64,000 bases of DNA from Opitutaceae bacterium. GTDB lineage: Bacteria > Verrucomicrobiota > Verrucomicrobiia > Opitutales > Opitutaceae. Position 1 is the stretch's first letter, and every line of letters begins with the position of its first letter. Of this stretch, positions 53,403 to 61,775 are shown one piece after another. The position numbers were made by a program, and so were the translations under genes. The stretch is from NCBI GenBank assembly GCA_016794625.1, contig JAEUGY010000012.1, positions 108,323 to 172,322 of the forward strand, written 5' to 3'. The notes beneath the pieces are model-generated. The model was not told the origin of the DNA, did no database searches, and worked only from the letters and a program-made list of their open reading frames with translations.

Positions 53403-54520
53403 GGCAGGGGGTGCCGCTGCACCATCGACTCCATGACCGCCTGCTGGGCCTCGAGGCTGTGCACGAGCGCGAACTGGTTGCGCGCCCGGTCGAGGTTGTG
53501 CTCGGGGTGACGTGTCTTGAAATAAACGTCGCCCTCCAGAAAGTCGGTGAGAAACCGGATACCGATCTCGTAGGTGATCAATCGTCCCGAAAAGACGAGA
53601 TGGGCGCGTTCCGCCGCGTTCAGGAAGGCGCCGGCCGTCGCGAGGTAACCTTCGACAAGCGCGGCGAACACCGGCAGCCGCGCCTGCACCCGGGCGGGAT
53701 CGGGGTCGTCCTCGGCGGCGGCATTGGTGGCCGAACGCACCATGTCGCCAAAATCATAGAGCGCGAGCCCCGGCATGACGGTGTCGAGGTCCACCACACA
53801 CAGCCCTTCGCCGGTGCGATCGTCGATCATCACATTGTTCAGCTTCGTATCGTTGTGGGTCACCCGCTCCGGAATCTCCCCGCGCGCCTGCAGGTCGAGC
53901 AGTACGTCGACGATCCGCTCCTGGCCCAGGGCAAAGCCGATTTCGGCCCGCGCCCGCGCCGCCCGGTTGCGCGGATCGGCGTCGATTGCGGCGCGGAGGA
54001 CATCAAAGCGACGGCGGGTGTGGTGAAACTGCGGAATGGTTTCGTGCAACCGTTTGCCGGGCAGGTCGGCCAGCAAGGCCTGAAACGCGCCAAACGCACG
54101 GGCCCCTTCCCTCGCCTGCGCCGGACTCTCGATCACGTCGTGCGTCCGCGCCCCTTCGATGAACAAAAAGCAGCGCCACCACGAACCCGTGTCGTCGCGG
54201 TGACAGGCCTGGCCATCCCGCGTTGGCACCAGGACAAGAGAACGGCGGGAATCGGCCGGTCCGGAACCGGACGACACCCGGGTCTGGCTGTGCTCACACA
54301 CCCGGCGGATGTTTTCCATCAGGCCCGGTACATCCTTGAAAATCCGGTGATTGATGCGCTGGAGCAGGTACCGGACGCGCACGCCCGCCTGGTCGAACTG
54401 CACCGCGTAGGTGTCGTTGATGTGACCACTCCCGTGCGGCGCGCCCGCCACATAGCGGCCGTGAATCACGAAGGCCGCACTGGCGGCCCGCAAATCCGGT
54501 GCGTGGGCGGGATTCGTCAT
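53399..54520 (-). CDS. NahK-like N-acetylhexosamine 1-kinase (aminoglycoside-phosphotransferase fold)
   Basis: A 373-residue kinase with the choline/aminoglycoside phosphotransferase fold. The catalytic loop is VTHNDTKLNNVM (220-231), with Asp224 as base and Asn229, and the metal motif is VVDLDTV with Asp244/Asp246. The N-terminal GHINDTYAVQ and LQRINHRIFKDVPGLMENI segments match the NahK/YihE-like branch that phosphorylates GlcNAc or GalNAc at C1. Operon context (nucleotidyltransferase upstream, epimerase and NagB downstream) supports that. The exact sugar is inferred. Confidence 0.75.
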   Translation of the reverse strand: MTNPAHAPDLRAASAAFVIHGRYVAGAPHGSGHINDTYAVQFDQAGVRVRYLLQRINHRIFKDVPGLMENIRRVCEHSQTRVSSGSGPADSRRSLVLVPTRDGQACHRDDTGSWWRCFLFIEGARTHDVIESPAQAREGARAFGAFQALLADLPGKRLHETIPQFHHTRRRFDVLRAAIDADPRNRAARARAEIGFALGQERIVDVLLDLQARGEIPERVTHNDTKLNNVMIDDRTGEGLCVVDLDTVMPGLALYDFGDMVRSATNAAAEDDPDPARVQARLPVFAALVEGYLATAGAFLNAAERAHLVFSGRLITYEIGIRFLTDFLEGDVYFKTRHPEHNLDRARNQFALVHSLEAQQAVMESMVQRHPLP

Positions 54521-54532
54521 GGGTCCGCGGAG

Positions 54533-55414
54533 TCAGGCGCGCAGCGAAGGTGGATACTCGCCTGCCGCCACCAGCGCCCGCAGGGCCGCCTCGACGCGCG
54601 GCTTGTCTTCGCGGTAGGTCACGCCGAACCAGGTGGAACGGGTCGGCAGCACGGCCACGATCGCCTCGCCGTCGTTGATCATGCCGGACACGGCTTCGGG
54701 CAGGTAGAACTCGGCTTTCAGGTCGCCGCCTCGCGCCGCGAGAAAGGCATTCCAGCGGCGGTCGAGGGCGGGAAAGAGCGCGGGGGTGAATCCCCAGCAG
54801 TTCATCGAGACGATCTCCTCGCCCGAAAACCGCCGGCCCGGTCCGACCTCGTCGCGGAGGATGCCGGTCTGCTCAGTGATCTGCCGCAGCACGCCGTGCT
54901 CCATGGCGCAGACTCCACGCGAGACCGCCCCGTGTTCGGACAGGGTCGCCGCCAGTCGGAATCCGACCATGGCAAAGGCCGCGGGCGGACGGCTATCGGC
55001 GTGCTGGAGGAACTGCGCGAGGTGCGCGAACGAGTCGCGTCCATAAAAATCGTCCGCATTGATCACCGCAAACGGACCGCTCAGCGCCCCGCGCGCGCAC
55101 CACAGCGCGTGACCGGTTCCCCAGGGTTTGACCCGTCCCTCGGGCACCGTCCGGCCGGCGGGCAGGGAATCGAGCGACTGGAACGCGTAGTCGATCGCCA
55201 CGCGGTCGGCATAGCGTGACCCGATCTGGCCGCGGAATGCCTCCTCGAAATCGCGCCGTATGACAAAGAGGATACGGGTGAAACCACAACGACGGGCGTC
55301 ATGGACGGCGTAATCGAGCACCGTTTCGCCCGAGGGCCCGACCGCGTCGAGCTGCTTCAGTCCGCCGTATCGACTGCCCATGCCCGCCGCCAGAATGACC
55401 AGAGTGAGACTCAT
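54533..55414 (-). CDS. Sugar-1-phosphate nucleotidyltransferase
   Basis: A 293-residue nucleotidyl transferase. LAAGMGSRYGGLKQL (8-22) is the nucleotide-binding loop (GxGxRxGGxKQ variant), and VINADDFYG supplies the metal-binding Asp pair; PWGTGHALWCARG contributes the base-specific contact. It transfers a nucleoside monophosphate to a sugar-1-phosphate. It heads the minus-strand amino-sugar operon, 12 bp before the NahK-like kinase whose product it would use. UTP is the likeliest donor, given the downstream epimerase. Confidence 0.85.
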   Translation of the reverse strand: MSLTLVILAAGMGSRYGGLKQLDAVGPSGETVLDYAVHDARRCGFTRILFVIRRDFEEAFRGQIGSRYADRVAIDYAFQSLDSLPAGRTVPEGRVKPWGTGHALWCARGALSGPFAVINADDFYGRDSFAHLAQFLQHADSRPPAAFAMVGFRLAATLSEHGAVSRGVCAMEHGVLRQITEQTGILRDEVGPGRRFSGEEIVSMNCWGFTPALFPALDRRWNAFLAARGGDLKAEFYLPEAVSGMINDGEAIVAVLPTRSTWFGVTYREDKPRVEAALRALVAAGEYPPSLRA

Positions 55415-55540
55415 CCCGCCAAGCCATCGTCTGGCCGGTCCCTTCGCAACCGTATTCTCGCCGCCGCTCCTAAGCCCGGGGAAGTCGGCCTCGCGGGGGC
55501 CGTCTTTCCCTGCAGCCGTAAAAACGGAGTCAAAGCGGCC

Positions 55541-57478
55541 TCAGGGTCCATAGACGCGAAGCTCACACACCCGCGCATGGTCGATGCCCTGCGTGGCCAG
55601 CACGGTCAGCCGCAGCGCGGTGCAGCGTTGCGGCGCGGACAGTCGATGGACCCGTCGGCGCTGATGGTTGCCCGTCACGGTGACCAGCACGATCCACCCC
55701 GACGGGGTCTCGCCTTCCAGCGTGTAGTCGCGCACCGTCTCCGGTTGCGGGCGACCCCACAGCATCTTCCGGGTGTAACCATCGGCCTGTGACAAGGTGA
55801 GGAACCGGTGCAGTCCGGTGTCGAAGATCGCCTGCACTTCCTCGATCACCACCGGTCCGGGCCAGCGTAGTTCGATCCAGGCGGGCAGTCCGGCCGCCGG
55901 ATCGCTCATCCAGCGATGCAGTCCGGGGTGCGCGCGATCCGGTGGCGCCGAGGCGCAGCGGCTGACGGAATGTCCGGGGGACTGGCCGTGCAACACCTCG
56001 TTCCAGAGATTGCCCCCCTCCGCGGTCGGCGGGGCACCGGCGCCATGGACCGAGCGGGTTTGGCCGGAGAGCACCGCTTCGGGTCCGGCCCCGGGCTGTT
56101 GCGAGGAGGCGCGGGCCACCGCCTGGCGCGCCCGGTCCTGGTCATCGCCATTGAGCCGGCCCACGAGGTACGCATCGTCCCGGAGCAGGCGCTGCTGGAT
56201 CCGGTGCACGAGGTCCGGCTGCGCGGCGATGTCGACCGGATCGACCCCGTCCCGCAAGGCGAGGGCCGCAGCCGTGCCCACCCCCTGCCCGACCACGGCG
56301 CAGGTGGCCATCACCCGGGTGGAGGCGAACGCGATGTGGGTGGCGGAAAGGTTGCGACCCGCGAAGAACAGGTTGCGCAGGGTCGGGGCGACGCAGCAGC
56401 GCAAGGGAATGTCGTAGAGGTACGGCACGGGGTGCTGGTGGCACGGCGCCTGATCCGGCGCATCCACGCCCTCGGGGGGATGGGTGTCGATCGGCCAGCC
56501 GCCAAACGCGATCGCATCGGGAAACGGCCGCGACGCCAACACGTCGGTTTCCGTGAGCACATACTGGCCGATGAACCGGCGGGTCTCGCGTTTTCCCGGC
56601 ACGAAGCCCACCCAGTCGAGCGCCCAGTGGGACACGTCGAGCCCGGACTCGTTCTTGATGTAGGCCCAGACCCCCAGGGTGATCGCAAGGAGTTCGTCGC
56701 GGATCGCCTCGTTGTCCTTCAGTGTATCCAGACAGCCCCCCCACTCGATCCACCAGTAGCCGTACTCCAGCCCGAGGTCCGAGTCCGAACGGCCGAAGGG
56801 ACGCAGCTTGAAGTCGTCCGCCGTGAAGCGACGCACCCACGCGGGCGGTGTGTACGGCATGGGCCGGTCGTGACGGCGCGCCTGAAAGAGCAAGGTTGAA
56901 CCCAGCGTCCGCCGGTCGCCCTGCGGCTCCGCCAGGCGCTCGCCAAATTCGTCCCGACCCTCGCGGCCCTGCCGGTGAGGCGCGCCTGCCTCCACGCCGA
57001 GCCGCCCGTCGCCGGTGCAGTCGGCAAACTGGCGGGCGCGCACCACGAACCGGTCCTCCGTCGAAGGCCGCTCCGCGGTCACCGATGTGATCCGTCCGTC
57101 CACCACCACGGCTCCGGTGACCGTGGTGTTGAGCAGGAGCGTCAACAACGGCTCGCTCCGGCACAGGTCGTAGAGCATGAGGTCCATCATCGACGGCGAG
57201 CGCTGGGGATTGCGGACTGACTGTTCGAGTCGCATCTCTTCAATCAACCCGCCCTCCCGCGGTTCGAGTTGCAAGGGTTGCCCCGCCTGGAGCCCGGTGG
57301 CCCCGACGATGTGCATGCGAATTTCGCTCGAGGCGTTGCCTCCCAGCACCGGACGGTCCTGGCAGAGAATGACGCGCGTCCCCAACCGAGCGGCCGCCAG
57401 CGCGCAACAGACCCCGGCCATGCCGCCCCCCGCCACCAACAGATCGCAGTCGAGGACGTGCTCGTTCAAAGGACTCAT
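55541..57478 (-). CDS. FAD-dependent oxidoreductase with C-terminal discoidin-like domain
   Basis: A 645-residue protein. The ATG at 57478 gives MSPLNEHVLDCDLLVAGGGM, with the FAD Rossmann motif DLLVAGGGMAGVCCALAAARLG near the N-terminus and no signal peptide. Typical PF12831-like segments follow: VLGGNASSEIRMHIVGA, QFADCTGDGRLGVEAGA, NLFFAGRNLSATHIAFASTRVMATCAVVGQGVGTAAAL. From about residue 470 an F5/8-type-C-like beta domain occurs (PAWIELRWPGPVVIEEVQAIFD). The combination is common in polysaccharide-utilisation clusters but its reaction is not established. It is divergent from the DapA-family gene; a TGGTATACCA site lies 141 bp upstream. Confidence 0.75.
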   Translation of the reverse strand: MSPLNEHVLDCDLLVAGGGMAGVCCALAAARLGTRVILCQDRPVLGGNASSEIRMHIVGATGLQAGQPLQLEPREGGLIEEMRLEQSVRNPQRSPSMMDLMLYDLCRSEPLLTLLLNTTVTGAVVVDGRITSVTAERPSTEDRFVVRARQFADCTGDGRLGVEAGAPHRQGREGRDEFGERLAEPQGDRRTLGSTLLFQARRHDRPMPYTPPAWVRRFTADDFKLRPFGRSDSDLGLEYGYWWIEWGGCLDTLKDNEAIRDELLAITLGVWAYIKNESGLDVSHWALDWVGFVPGKRETRRFIGQYVLTETDVLASRPFPDAIAFGGWPIDTHPPEGVDAPDQAPCHQHPVPYLYDIPLRCCVAPTLRNLFFAGRNLSATHIAFASTRVMATCAVVGQGVGTAAALALRDGVDPVDIAAQPDLVHRIQQRLLRDDAYLVGRLNGDDQDRARQAVARASSQQPGAGPEAVLSGQTRSVHGAGAPPTAEGGNLWNEVLHGQSPGHSVSRCASAPPDRAHPGLHRWMSDPAAGLPAWIELRWPGPVVIEEVQAIFDTGLHRFLTLSQADGYTRKMLWGRPQPETVRDYTLEGETPSGWIVLVTVTGNHQRRRVHRLSAPQRCTALRLTVLATQGIDHARVCELRVYGP

Positions 57479-57618
57479 GGGGTTGGTGGCGTAGGCGGCA
57501 GGCCCGCACCGGGGCAAGCAGGGAAGTCCCGCACAGGCTCTGCACTCACCACGAACGCGCCCGCGCACCTGGGGTCAACCGAGCTCCCTCCGCAGGGGCA
57601 CGGAGATGCAGCTTGCTT

Positions 57619-57628
57619 TGGTATACCA
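57619..57628. promoter_or_regulatory. GntR-type operator TGGTATACCA (site 1)
   Basis: A perfect 10-bp palindrome in the divergent region between the FAD oxidoreductase (minus) and the DapA-family gene (plus, 105 bp downstream). It matches the core of the operators known for UxuR/ExuR-type GntR regulators. A nearly identical site occurs at 60573-60582 beside the GntR gene. Confidence 0.65.
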
Positions 57629-57732
57629 GAAAGTCAAGTTCTCCTCCGGCGCGTTCGGCGCGGGCTCGCGGAGGTCGCTTTCTCCTCCGGCATCCCTGCG
57701 GCCCTGCGTCCGCACACGGCCACCTGCCTGCC

Positions 57733-58704
57733 ATGACCCTTGATCCGACCTCCACGACGCCCTCTCTCCACCTGATCGCGGCCCTGGTCACTCCGTTCAC
57801 CCCCACGGGCACGGTCGACGCCGGCAGTCTGTCGCGACTTCTCGACTACTTGGCCGAGGCCGGGGTGACAGAGTACTTTCTCGCCGGTTCCACCGGAGAA
57901 TCGCCTTTGCTCGACGAAGCGGAACGGCTGGCTCTGGTTTCGCATGCGCGGGCCGCGGCGCCGCGGGCCCGTCTCTACGCCGGCATCACGGGCACCGGCC
58001 ACCGGCAGGCGATCCGGCTGGCCCGGCAGGTGGCGGAAGCCGGCGCGGACGTCGTGGTGCTGATGAGTCCCTACTTCATCGCCTTGAGCCAGGAACAGTT
58101 GGTGGACTATTGTGTGCGGGTGGCGGACGAAAGTCCCCGGCCGCTCACGGTCTATCACCACCTGCGCATGCCGACGCCCTTCCTCCCGGAGACGGTGGCG
58201 AAGCTGGCGTCGCACCCCAATATCGCCGGCATCAAGGATACGTCCGGGGGCGACCACGACCGCTGCGCCGAAATCCGGGCTGCGACGGCGGGACGAGACT
58301 TTCGGTTTTACCAAGGGGTCGAGAAGCTCACCCTCTCCAGCCTGGCCGCCGGAGCGGACGGCTGCGTGCTCGCCCAGGCCTGCATCGCCCCCCGGTTGTT
58401 TCGCGCGCTGTTTGATGCCTGGCACGCCGGAGACCACGCGCAGGCCACGCGCCTCCAGGACCGGGTCACCACCCTGTGGTCGATTTTCCTCCAACCCGAG
58501 GTCCGCCAGTCGTTCCTGCATTTCCTGCTCACCCTCAAACGCCCCCTCGTGCAGCGAGGCGTGATCGACCGCGCCGACTTCGCGCTGCCCGGCGTCACCT
58601 TCGACCCGGCCTACGAGAGCCTGATCGACACCTTCATGCGCGAGCATCCCGACCTCGCGCCGACGGCCGCCACGCCCGGGCGGTCGTCCCCGGCAAACTC
58701 GTAG
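57733..58704 (+). CDS. DapA-family class I lyase/synthase
   Basis: A 323-residue (beta/alpha)8 lyase. GSTGES at 52-57, Tyr141 in VYHHLRMP and Schiff-base Lys168 in AGIKDTSG give a complete class I site. The HHLRMP following the Tyr (usually NxP) and the GIKD motif (not GxKFT) argue against a typical N-acetylneuraminate lyase; cleavage or dehydration of a 2-keto-3-deoxy sugar acid is more likely. The ATG at 57733 is chosen because the upstream extension is Arg/Ser-rich noise covering the operator. The gene is in the GntR cluster with an SSS symporter. A type A repeat begins 3 bp after the stop. Confidence 0.82.
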   Translation: MTLDPTSTTPSLHLIAALVTPFTPTGTVDAGSLSRLLDYLAEAGVTEYFLAGSTGESPLLDEAERLALVSHARAAAPRARLYAGITGTGHRQAIRLARQVAEAGADVVVLMSPYFIALSQEQLVDYCVRVADESPRPLTVYHHLRMPTPFLPETVAKLASHPNIAGIKDTSGGDHDRCAEIRAATAGRDFRFYQGVEKLTLSSLAAGADGCVLAQACIAPRLFRALFDAWHAGDHAQATRLQDRVTTLWSIFLQPEVRQSFLHFLLTLKRPLVQRGVIDRADFALPGVTFDPAYESLIDTFMREHPDLAPTAATPGRSSPANS

Positions 58705-58707
58705 GCA

Positions 58708-58735
58708 GCGGCCTCAGCGAGGCCACCTCCAACGG
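58708..58735 (+). repeat. Type A palindromic repeat arm
   Basis: A single 28-bp arm with the GGCCTC-AGC-GAGGCC core and CCTCCAACGG tail, identical to the arm at 58949-58976 and differing by a few bases from those at 5836 and 49313. It starts 3 bp after the DapA-family stop, in a convergent spacer. Confidence 0.8.
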
Positions 58736-58771
58736 GCCGCCGACAACGGGTCCCCCGCAGGGTGCTTTCCT

Positions 58772-58876
58772 GGAGGGCGCCGCTCCGTCGGCGCCGGTTG
58801 CGCGTCGCACACACCCACACGATCTAGCGCGGTGATGCGTGGACCGTCCCCCGGCGTCGACGGAGCGACGCCCTCC
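58772..58876. repeat. Paired palindromic repeat (type B), 105 bp
   Basis: Arms of 26 bp in inverted orientation at 58772-58797 and 58851-58876, spacer 53 bp. Each arm contains an inner hairpin, GGCGCC-loop-GGCGCC on the left and GGCGTC-loop-GACGCC on the right; the two differences are compensatory. CCTCC flanks the hairpin as in type A. The pair is bracketed by two type A arms. Confidence 0.75.
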
Positions 58877-58948
58877 ACCGGAGCCCAAGCACCGTGTTCT
58901 CTTATCGCTTCTCATTCGGAGAGCGGAGGCGGGACCGAGGGTCCCGTC

Positions 58949-58976
58949 GCGGCCTCAGCGAGGCCACCTCCAACGG
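58949..58976 (+). repeat. Type A palindromic repeat arm
   Basis: Identical over 28 bp to 58708-58735. The preceding bases (GGGACCG...GTCCCGTC, 58931-58948) also match those before the 5836 arm, so the repeat unit extends to about 45 bp. It lies 18 bp before the stop of the convergent symporter gene. Confidence 0.8.
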
Positions 58977-58994
58977 GCGTGGGCTTTCACTCCC

Positions 58995-60539
58995 TCACTC
59001 CGACTTGGAGGGGGTGATGACGGTCTGGAAGGTCAGGCCGGCGAGGTGGGGCGTTTTGCGCCGGTCGAACGCACTGACGAGGCCGAGCACCAGGGCGGCG
59101 AGCAGGAAGCCGGGCAGGCCCACCCAGACAAAACTGATGCGCTCGGCCGCCGGTACGCGGTAATAGAGCAGGTAGGGCGCACTGAGGTTGCAGACGATGC
59201 CGACGATCAGAGCCGCGCGGGCGCCGCGGGCCGTGGCCCAACGGGTGAAAATGCCAAACAGGACAACGACCAGCAGGATGAGCCAGAGGCCGCTCCAGAC
59301 CTGTGACACCTCCAGCACGGTCGATTCGATGGAGCGCCCCGCGTAGCTCAGCACCAGCGCGAGGGCCATGGAGAGCAGGCCCCAAAGCGCGGTCAACCCG
59401 CGTCCCCACGCCACCGTCTGCAGTCCCGGCCGGTCGCGCCACCGGGGCACAAACGCCAGCAGGTCGACGGTCGTCACCGTGGCCAAGGTCGCCGCGGTCG
59501 CACTGACCGTCGACATCAGCGCCGAGAGCAGCGCCGCCGCGACCAGACCGGGCATGGGCGAGGGCATGTGTTCGCGGATGAAGACCCCGAGGACCTGGTC
59601 GCCGGCCACGCCGAGCGGGGCTTTGACCACATGATCGTAATAGAAATAAAGCAGCAGACCGATGGCGTAAAGCGACAGCGACACCGGCAGCGCGACCAGC
59701 GTCTTCAGCCAAATCGCCTGCTTGGCCGCCGTATAGGTCTTGGACGAAAGCATGCGCTGCACAAAAAGCTGGTCGGTGCCGTAGTTGGTCAAAGGACCGA
59801 TCAGGGCCAGCGCCAGCGCCGTCCAGGCCGTGTAACGGGCATGTGGATCCAGACGGTAGAACTCAGCCGTCGCCATCACCCCGAACCCCCGACCTCCCTC
59901 CTGCACCGCGGACCACAGGCCGGCATAGTCGAAACCGATGAGCAGGCTCAGCTTGATCAGGATGAAGACAATCGCGGAAATGATGATCACACTCTGCACC
60001 ACATCGGTCAGGGCGATCGCCTTCATGCCACCCTGGTAGGAGTAATAGACCGTGAAGAGCCCCACCCCGAGCACGGTGACCCAAGGCCGCCAGCCCAGCA
60101 GCGTCTCAAAAATGCTCGCCGCCGAGTAGAACACGACCGCGAGGTAAAGCAGCCGGGCCACGAGAAAGACGATCGCCCCCCAGACCCGCACCCCGCGGTC
60201 AAACCGACGCTCCAGGTATTCGTAGGCCGTAAAGGATGAGGTCCGGTAAAAGAACCGCAGGAAGAGCCAGACCGCCAGCGGCGTGAACACCGCATACCCC
60301 ATGGAATTCAGGCTGAAAAGCACCCCGTTCCGGTAGGCCTCGCCCGGAATGGCCACAAAACTGACCGTGCTGAACAGGGTGGCGTACAGGCACAGTCCCA
60401 CCGTGATCCACGAGAGGCTGCGATCCGCCAGAAAGTACTGCGCCAGGGTCGAACGACCACCCCGCGACAGCTGCGCCGTGACCAGGATGCCGGCCAGGTA
60501 GAGCCCCACGATCAGCCAGTCGAGGAAGGAAAGATTCAA
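58995..60539 (-). CDS. Sodium:solute symporter (SSS family), GntR cluster
   Basis: A 514-residue membrane carrier with 13-14 helices. The apparent start is TTG at 60539 (LNLSFLDWLIVGLYLAGILV); no ATG or GTG lies close upstream in frame, and an extension would cross the operator and the GntR gene. Landmarks are TVSFVAIPGEAYRNGVLF in helix 2 and SALMSTVSATAATLATVTTVDLL near the sodium site. It probably imports the substrate of the adjacent DapA-family lyase. The promoter at 60573-60605 contains a TTGACA -35 and has the regulator site over the -10. Confidence 0.85.
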   Translation of the reverse strand: MNLSFLDWLIVGLYLAGILVTAQLSRGGRSTLAQYFLADRSLSWITVGLCLYATLFSTVSFVAIPGEAYRNGVLFSLNSMGYAVFTPLAVWLFLRFFYRTSSFTAYEYLERRFDRGVRVWGAIVFLVARLLYLAVVFYSAASIFETLLGWRPWVTVLGVGLFTVYYSYQGGMKAIALTDVVQSVIIISAIVFILIKLSLLIGFDYAGLWSAVQEGGRGFGVMATAEFYRLDPHARYTAWTALALALIGPLTNYGTDQLFVQRMLSSKTYTAAKQAIWLKTLVALPVSLSLYAIGLLLYFYYDHVVKAPLGVAGDQVLGVFIREHMPSPMPGLVAAALLSALMSTVSATAATLATVTTVDLLAFVPRWRDRPGLQTVAWGRGLTALWGLLSMALALVLSYAGRSIESTVLEVSQVWSGLWLILLVVVLFGIFTRWATARGARAALIVGIVCNLSAPYLLYYRVPAAERISFVWVGLPGFLLAALVLGLVSAFDRRKTPHLAGLTFQTVITPSKSE

Positions 60540-60572
60540 GGGAAAGGGACGACGGCACCGGCGCGTTCGTTT

Positions 60573-60605
60573 AGGTATACCATTTTTCCCGACCCCCTCT
60601 GTCAA
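60573..60605 (-). promoter_or_regulatory. Promoter of the SSS gene with overlapping GntR-type operator (site 2)
   Basis: On the minus strand TTGACA (60605-60600) is followed by an AGGTATACCA/TGGTATACCT palindrome at 60573-60582 in the -10 position, about 34 bp before the TTG start. The site repeats the TGGTATACCA of 57619-57628 and carries an A-rich left flank, as in UxuR/ExuR operators. Binding here would block RNA polymerase, so repression in the absence of inducer is expected. Confidence 0.6.
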
Positions 60606-60722
60606 TTCGCAAAGCCGGCCGACCGCCCCGTATCCAGGCGCTCGGCCGACGGGAAGGAATCGGGCCGGGCCCGCGAGTCGGAGCTTCCCTCGCCGCCGAC
60701 GGGCTTGTTTACTGCGGCCGCG

Positions 60723-61445
60723 ATGCCCAAACGCCGCGTATTCGAGCCGAGTATCGAACGGACGCCGCCGAACCTGCAAAAGCTGGTGCGGTTGATCTTC
60801 TCGGAGGCGTTTCTCCCCGGCGACCGCCTGGTGGAGCGCGACCTCGCCCAACGGCTTGAGTTGAGCCGGATTCCCGTGCGCGAGGGCCTGCTGAAGCTCG
60901 CCTCGAAGGGTATTCTGCTGAAGGACGACGTGAACAAGGGCCTGCGCCTGCGCGACTACACCCCGGCGGAAGTGGCGCACCTGCACGAGTACCGGGAGGC
61001 CATTGAACTGGCCGCGGCCCGCGCCGCCTGCCACCACCGCACCGCGGCCGACCTGGAAAAGCTCGCGACCCTCTGCTCCGAAATGCAGGAAGCGGCTCCC
61101 ACCGCCCCGTCAGCCCGCTGGTTCGAACTGGACTGGCGGTTTCACCAGACGATCGTCGACGCAAGCGGAAACGAGAGGTTCATCAACGACTTCGACCTGC
61201 TGATGTTCGAGTGCAACTACGTCTTCTACCGCCTGCCCTCGACCATGCTCCCGGCGGGCCACCGCGACCATCCCTTGCTCACCACCCTCGTGCAGGGCGT
61301 GGTGGACTCACACCGCCAGATCGCCCGGCTGCTGGATGCGCGCGACACCAACGGCATCGTAGACTCGATGCGGCTCCACCTCGCCGGCTTGGGCAACCGG
61401 GTGCACCGCGATGTGGTCAAGGACCTCCTCCAACGCCAACCGTGA
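60723..61445 (+). CDS. GntR/FCD-family transcriptional regulator
   Basis: A 240-residue regulator. Residues about 16-80 are a GntR winged helix (LVERDLAQRLELSRIPVREG). Residues about 85-225 form the all-helical FCD effector domain, with metal/ligand residues Asp137 and His141 (DWRFHQTI), His197 and His219. The ATG at 60723 is preferred over an upstream TTG at 60705. FCD regulators of this type (UxuR, ExuR, NanR, LldR) sense sugar acids or keto-acids and bind GGTATACC-like sites, two of which occur in this cluster only. It probably represses the FAD oxidoreductase, DapA-family lyase and symporter genes and itself. Confidence 0.88.
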   Translation: MPKRRVFEPSIERTPPNLQKLVRLIFSEAFLPGDRLVERDLAQRLELSRIPVREGLLKLASKGILLKDDVNKGLRLRDYTPAEVAHLHEYREAIELAAARAACHHRTAADLEKLATLCSEMQEAAPTAPSARWFELDWRFHQTIVDASGNERFINDFDLLMFECNYVFYRLPSTMLPAGHRDHPLLTTLVQGVVDSHRQIARLLDARDTNGIVDSMRLHLAGLGNRVHRDVVKDLLQRQP

Positions 61446-61775
61446 ACCCCGCCGGCCGCGCCCGCCGCGTCCGCGTGCGCGGGGTAAAGTAAATTTTACC
61501 AGGGCTTTGCAATTGATCGCTCGCACTCTCCGGTCGGTTTCTTCTGCTTTTGGTGTAACGTCCGGCCTCGGCCGGCGTCTTCAGTCCAAGATCCTCTTTG
61601 TTGTCCGTATCCGCGCGGGAAGGCGGCCGGGGCCGATAGCTTCATCGACCTCCTGGGCCACCCCCCGCCGGCATTCTCCGCCGCCGTCGGCCGTCATCCC
61701 GCTGCTTCCGGGACGCGTCCGCCCGGCCGTTCCCTCCGCCTGTCCGGTCTGTTTCCGTACCCTTTCTCTTTGCGC
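61446..61775. other. Intergenic region with dyad GGTAAAGTAAATTTTACC
   Basis: A 330-bp gap without a visible gene. The dyad at 61483-61500 (GGTAAA-6-TTTACC) starts 38 bp after the GntR stop; it has no T-tract, so it is more likely a protein site than a terminator. The last 100 bp before the DUF1800 gene are C/T-rich without a Shine-Dalgarno. Confidence 0.4.

Noticed and set aside
55480..55520. Possible further copy of the type A repeat (GGCCTC...GGGGCC) upstream of the nucleotidyltransferase
   Set aside because: Only a few core bases match and the CCTCC flank and hairpin symmetry are missing.
57733..58704. N-acetylneuraminate lyase (sialic acid pathway)
   Set aside because: The Schiff-base motif is GIKD rather than the GxKFT type, and the residues after the Tyr are HHLRMP; without ManNAc epimerase or kinase genes nearby a sialate pathway is not supported.
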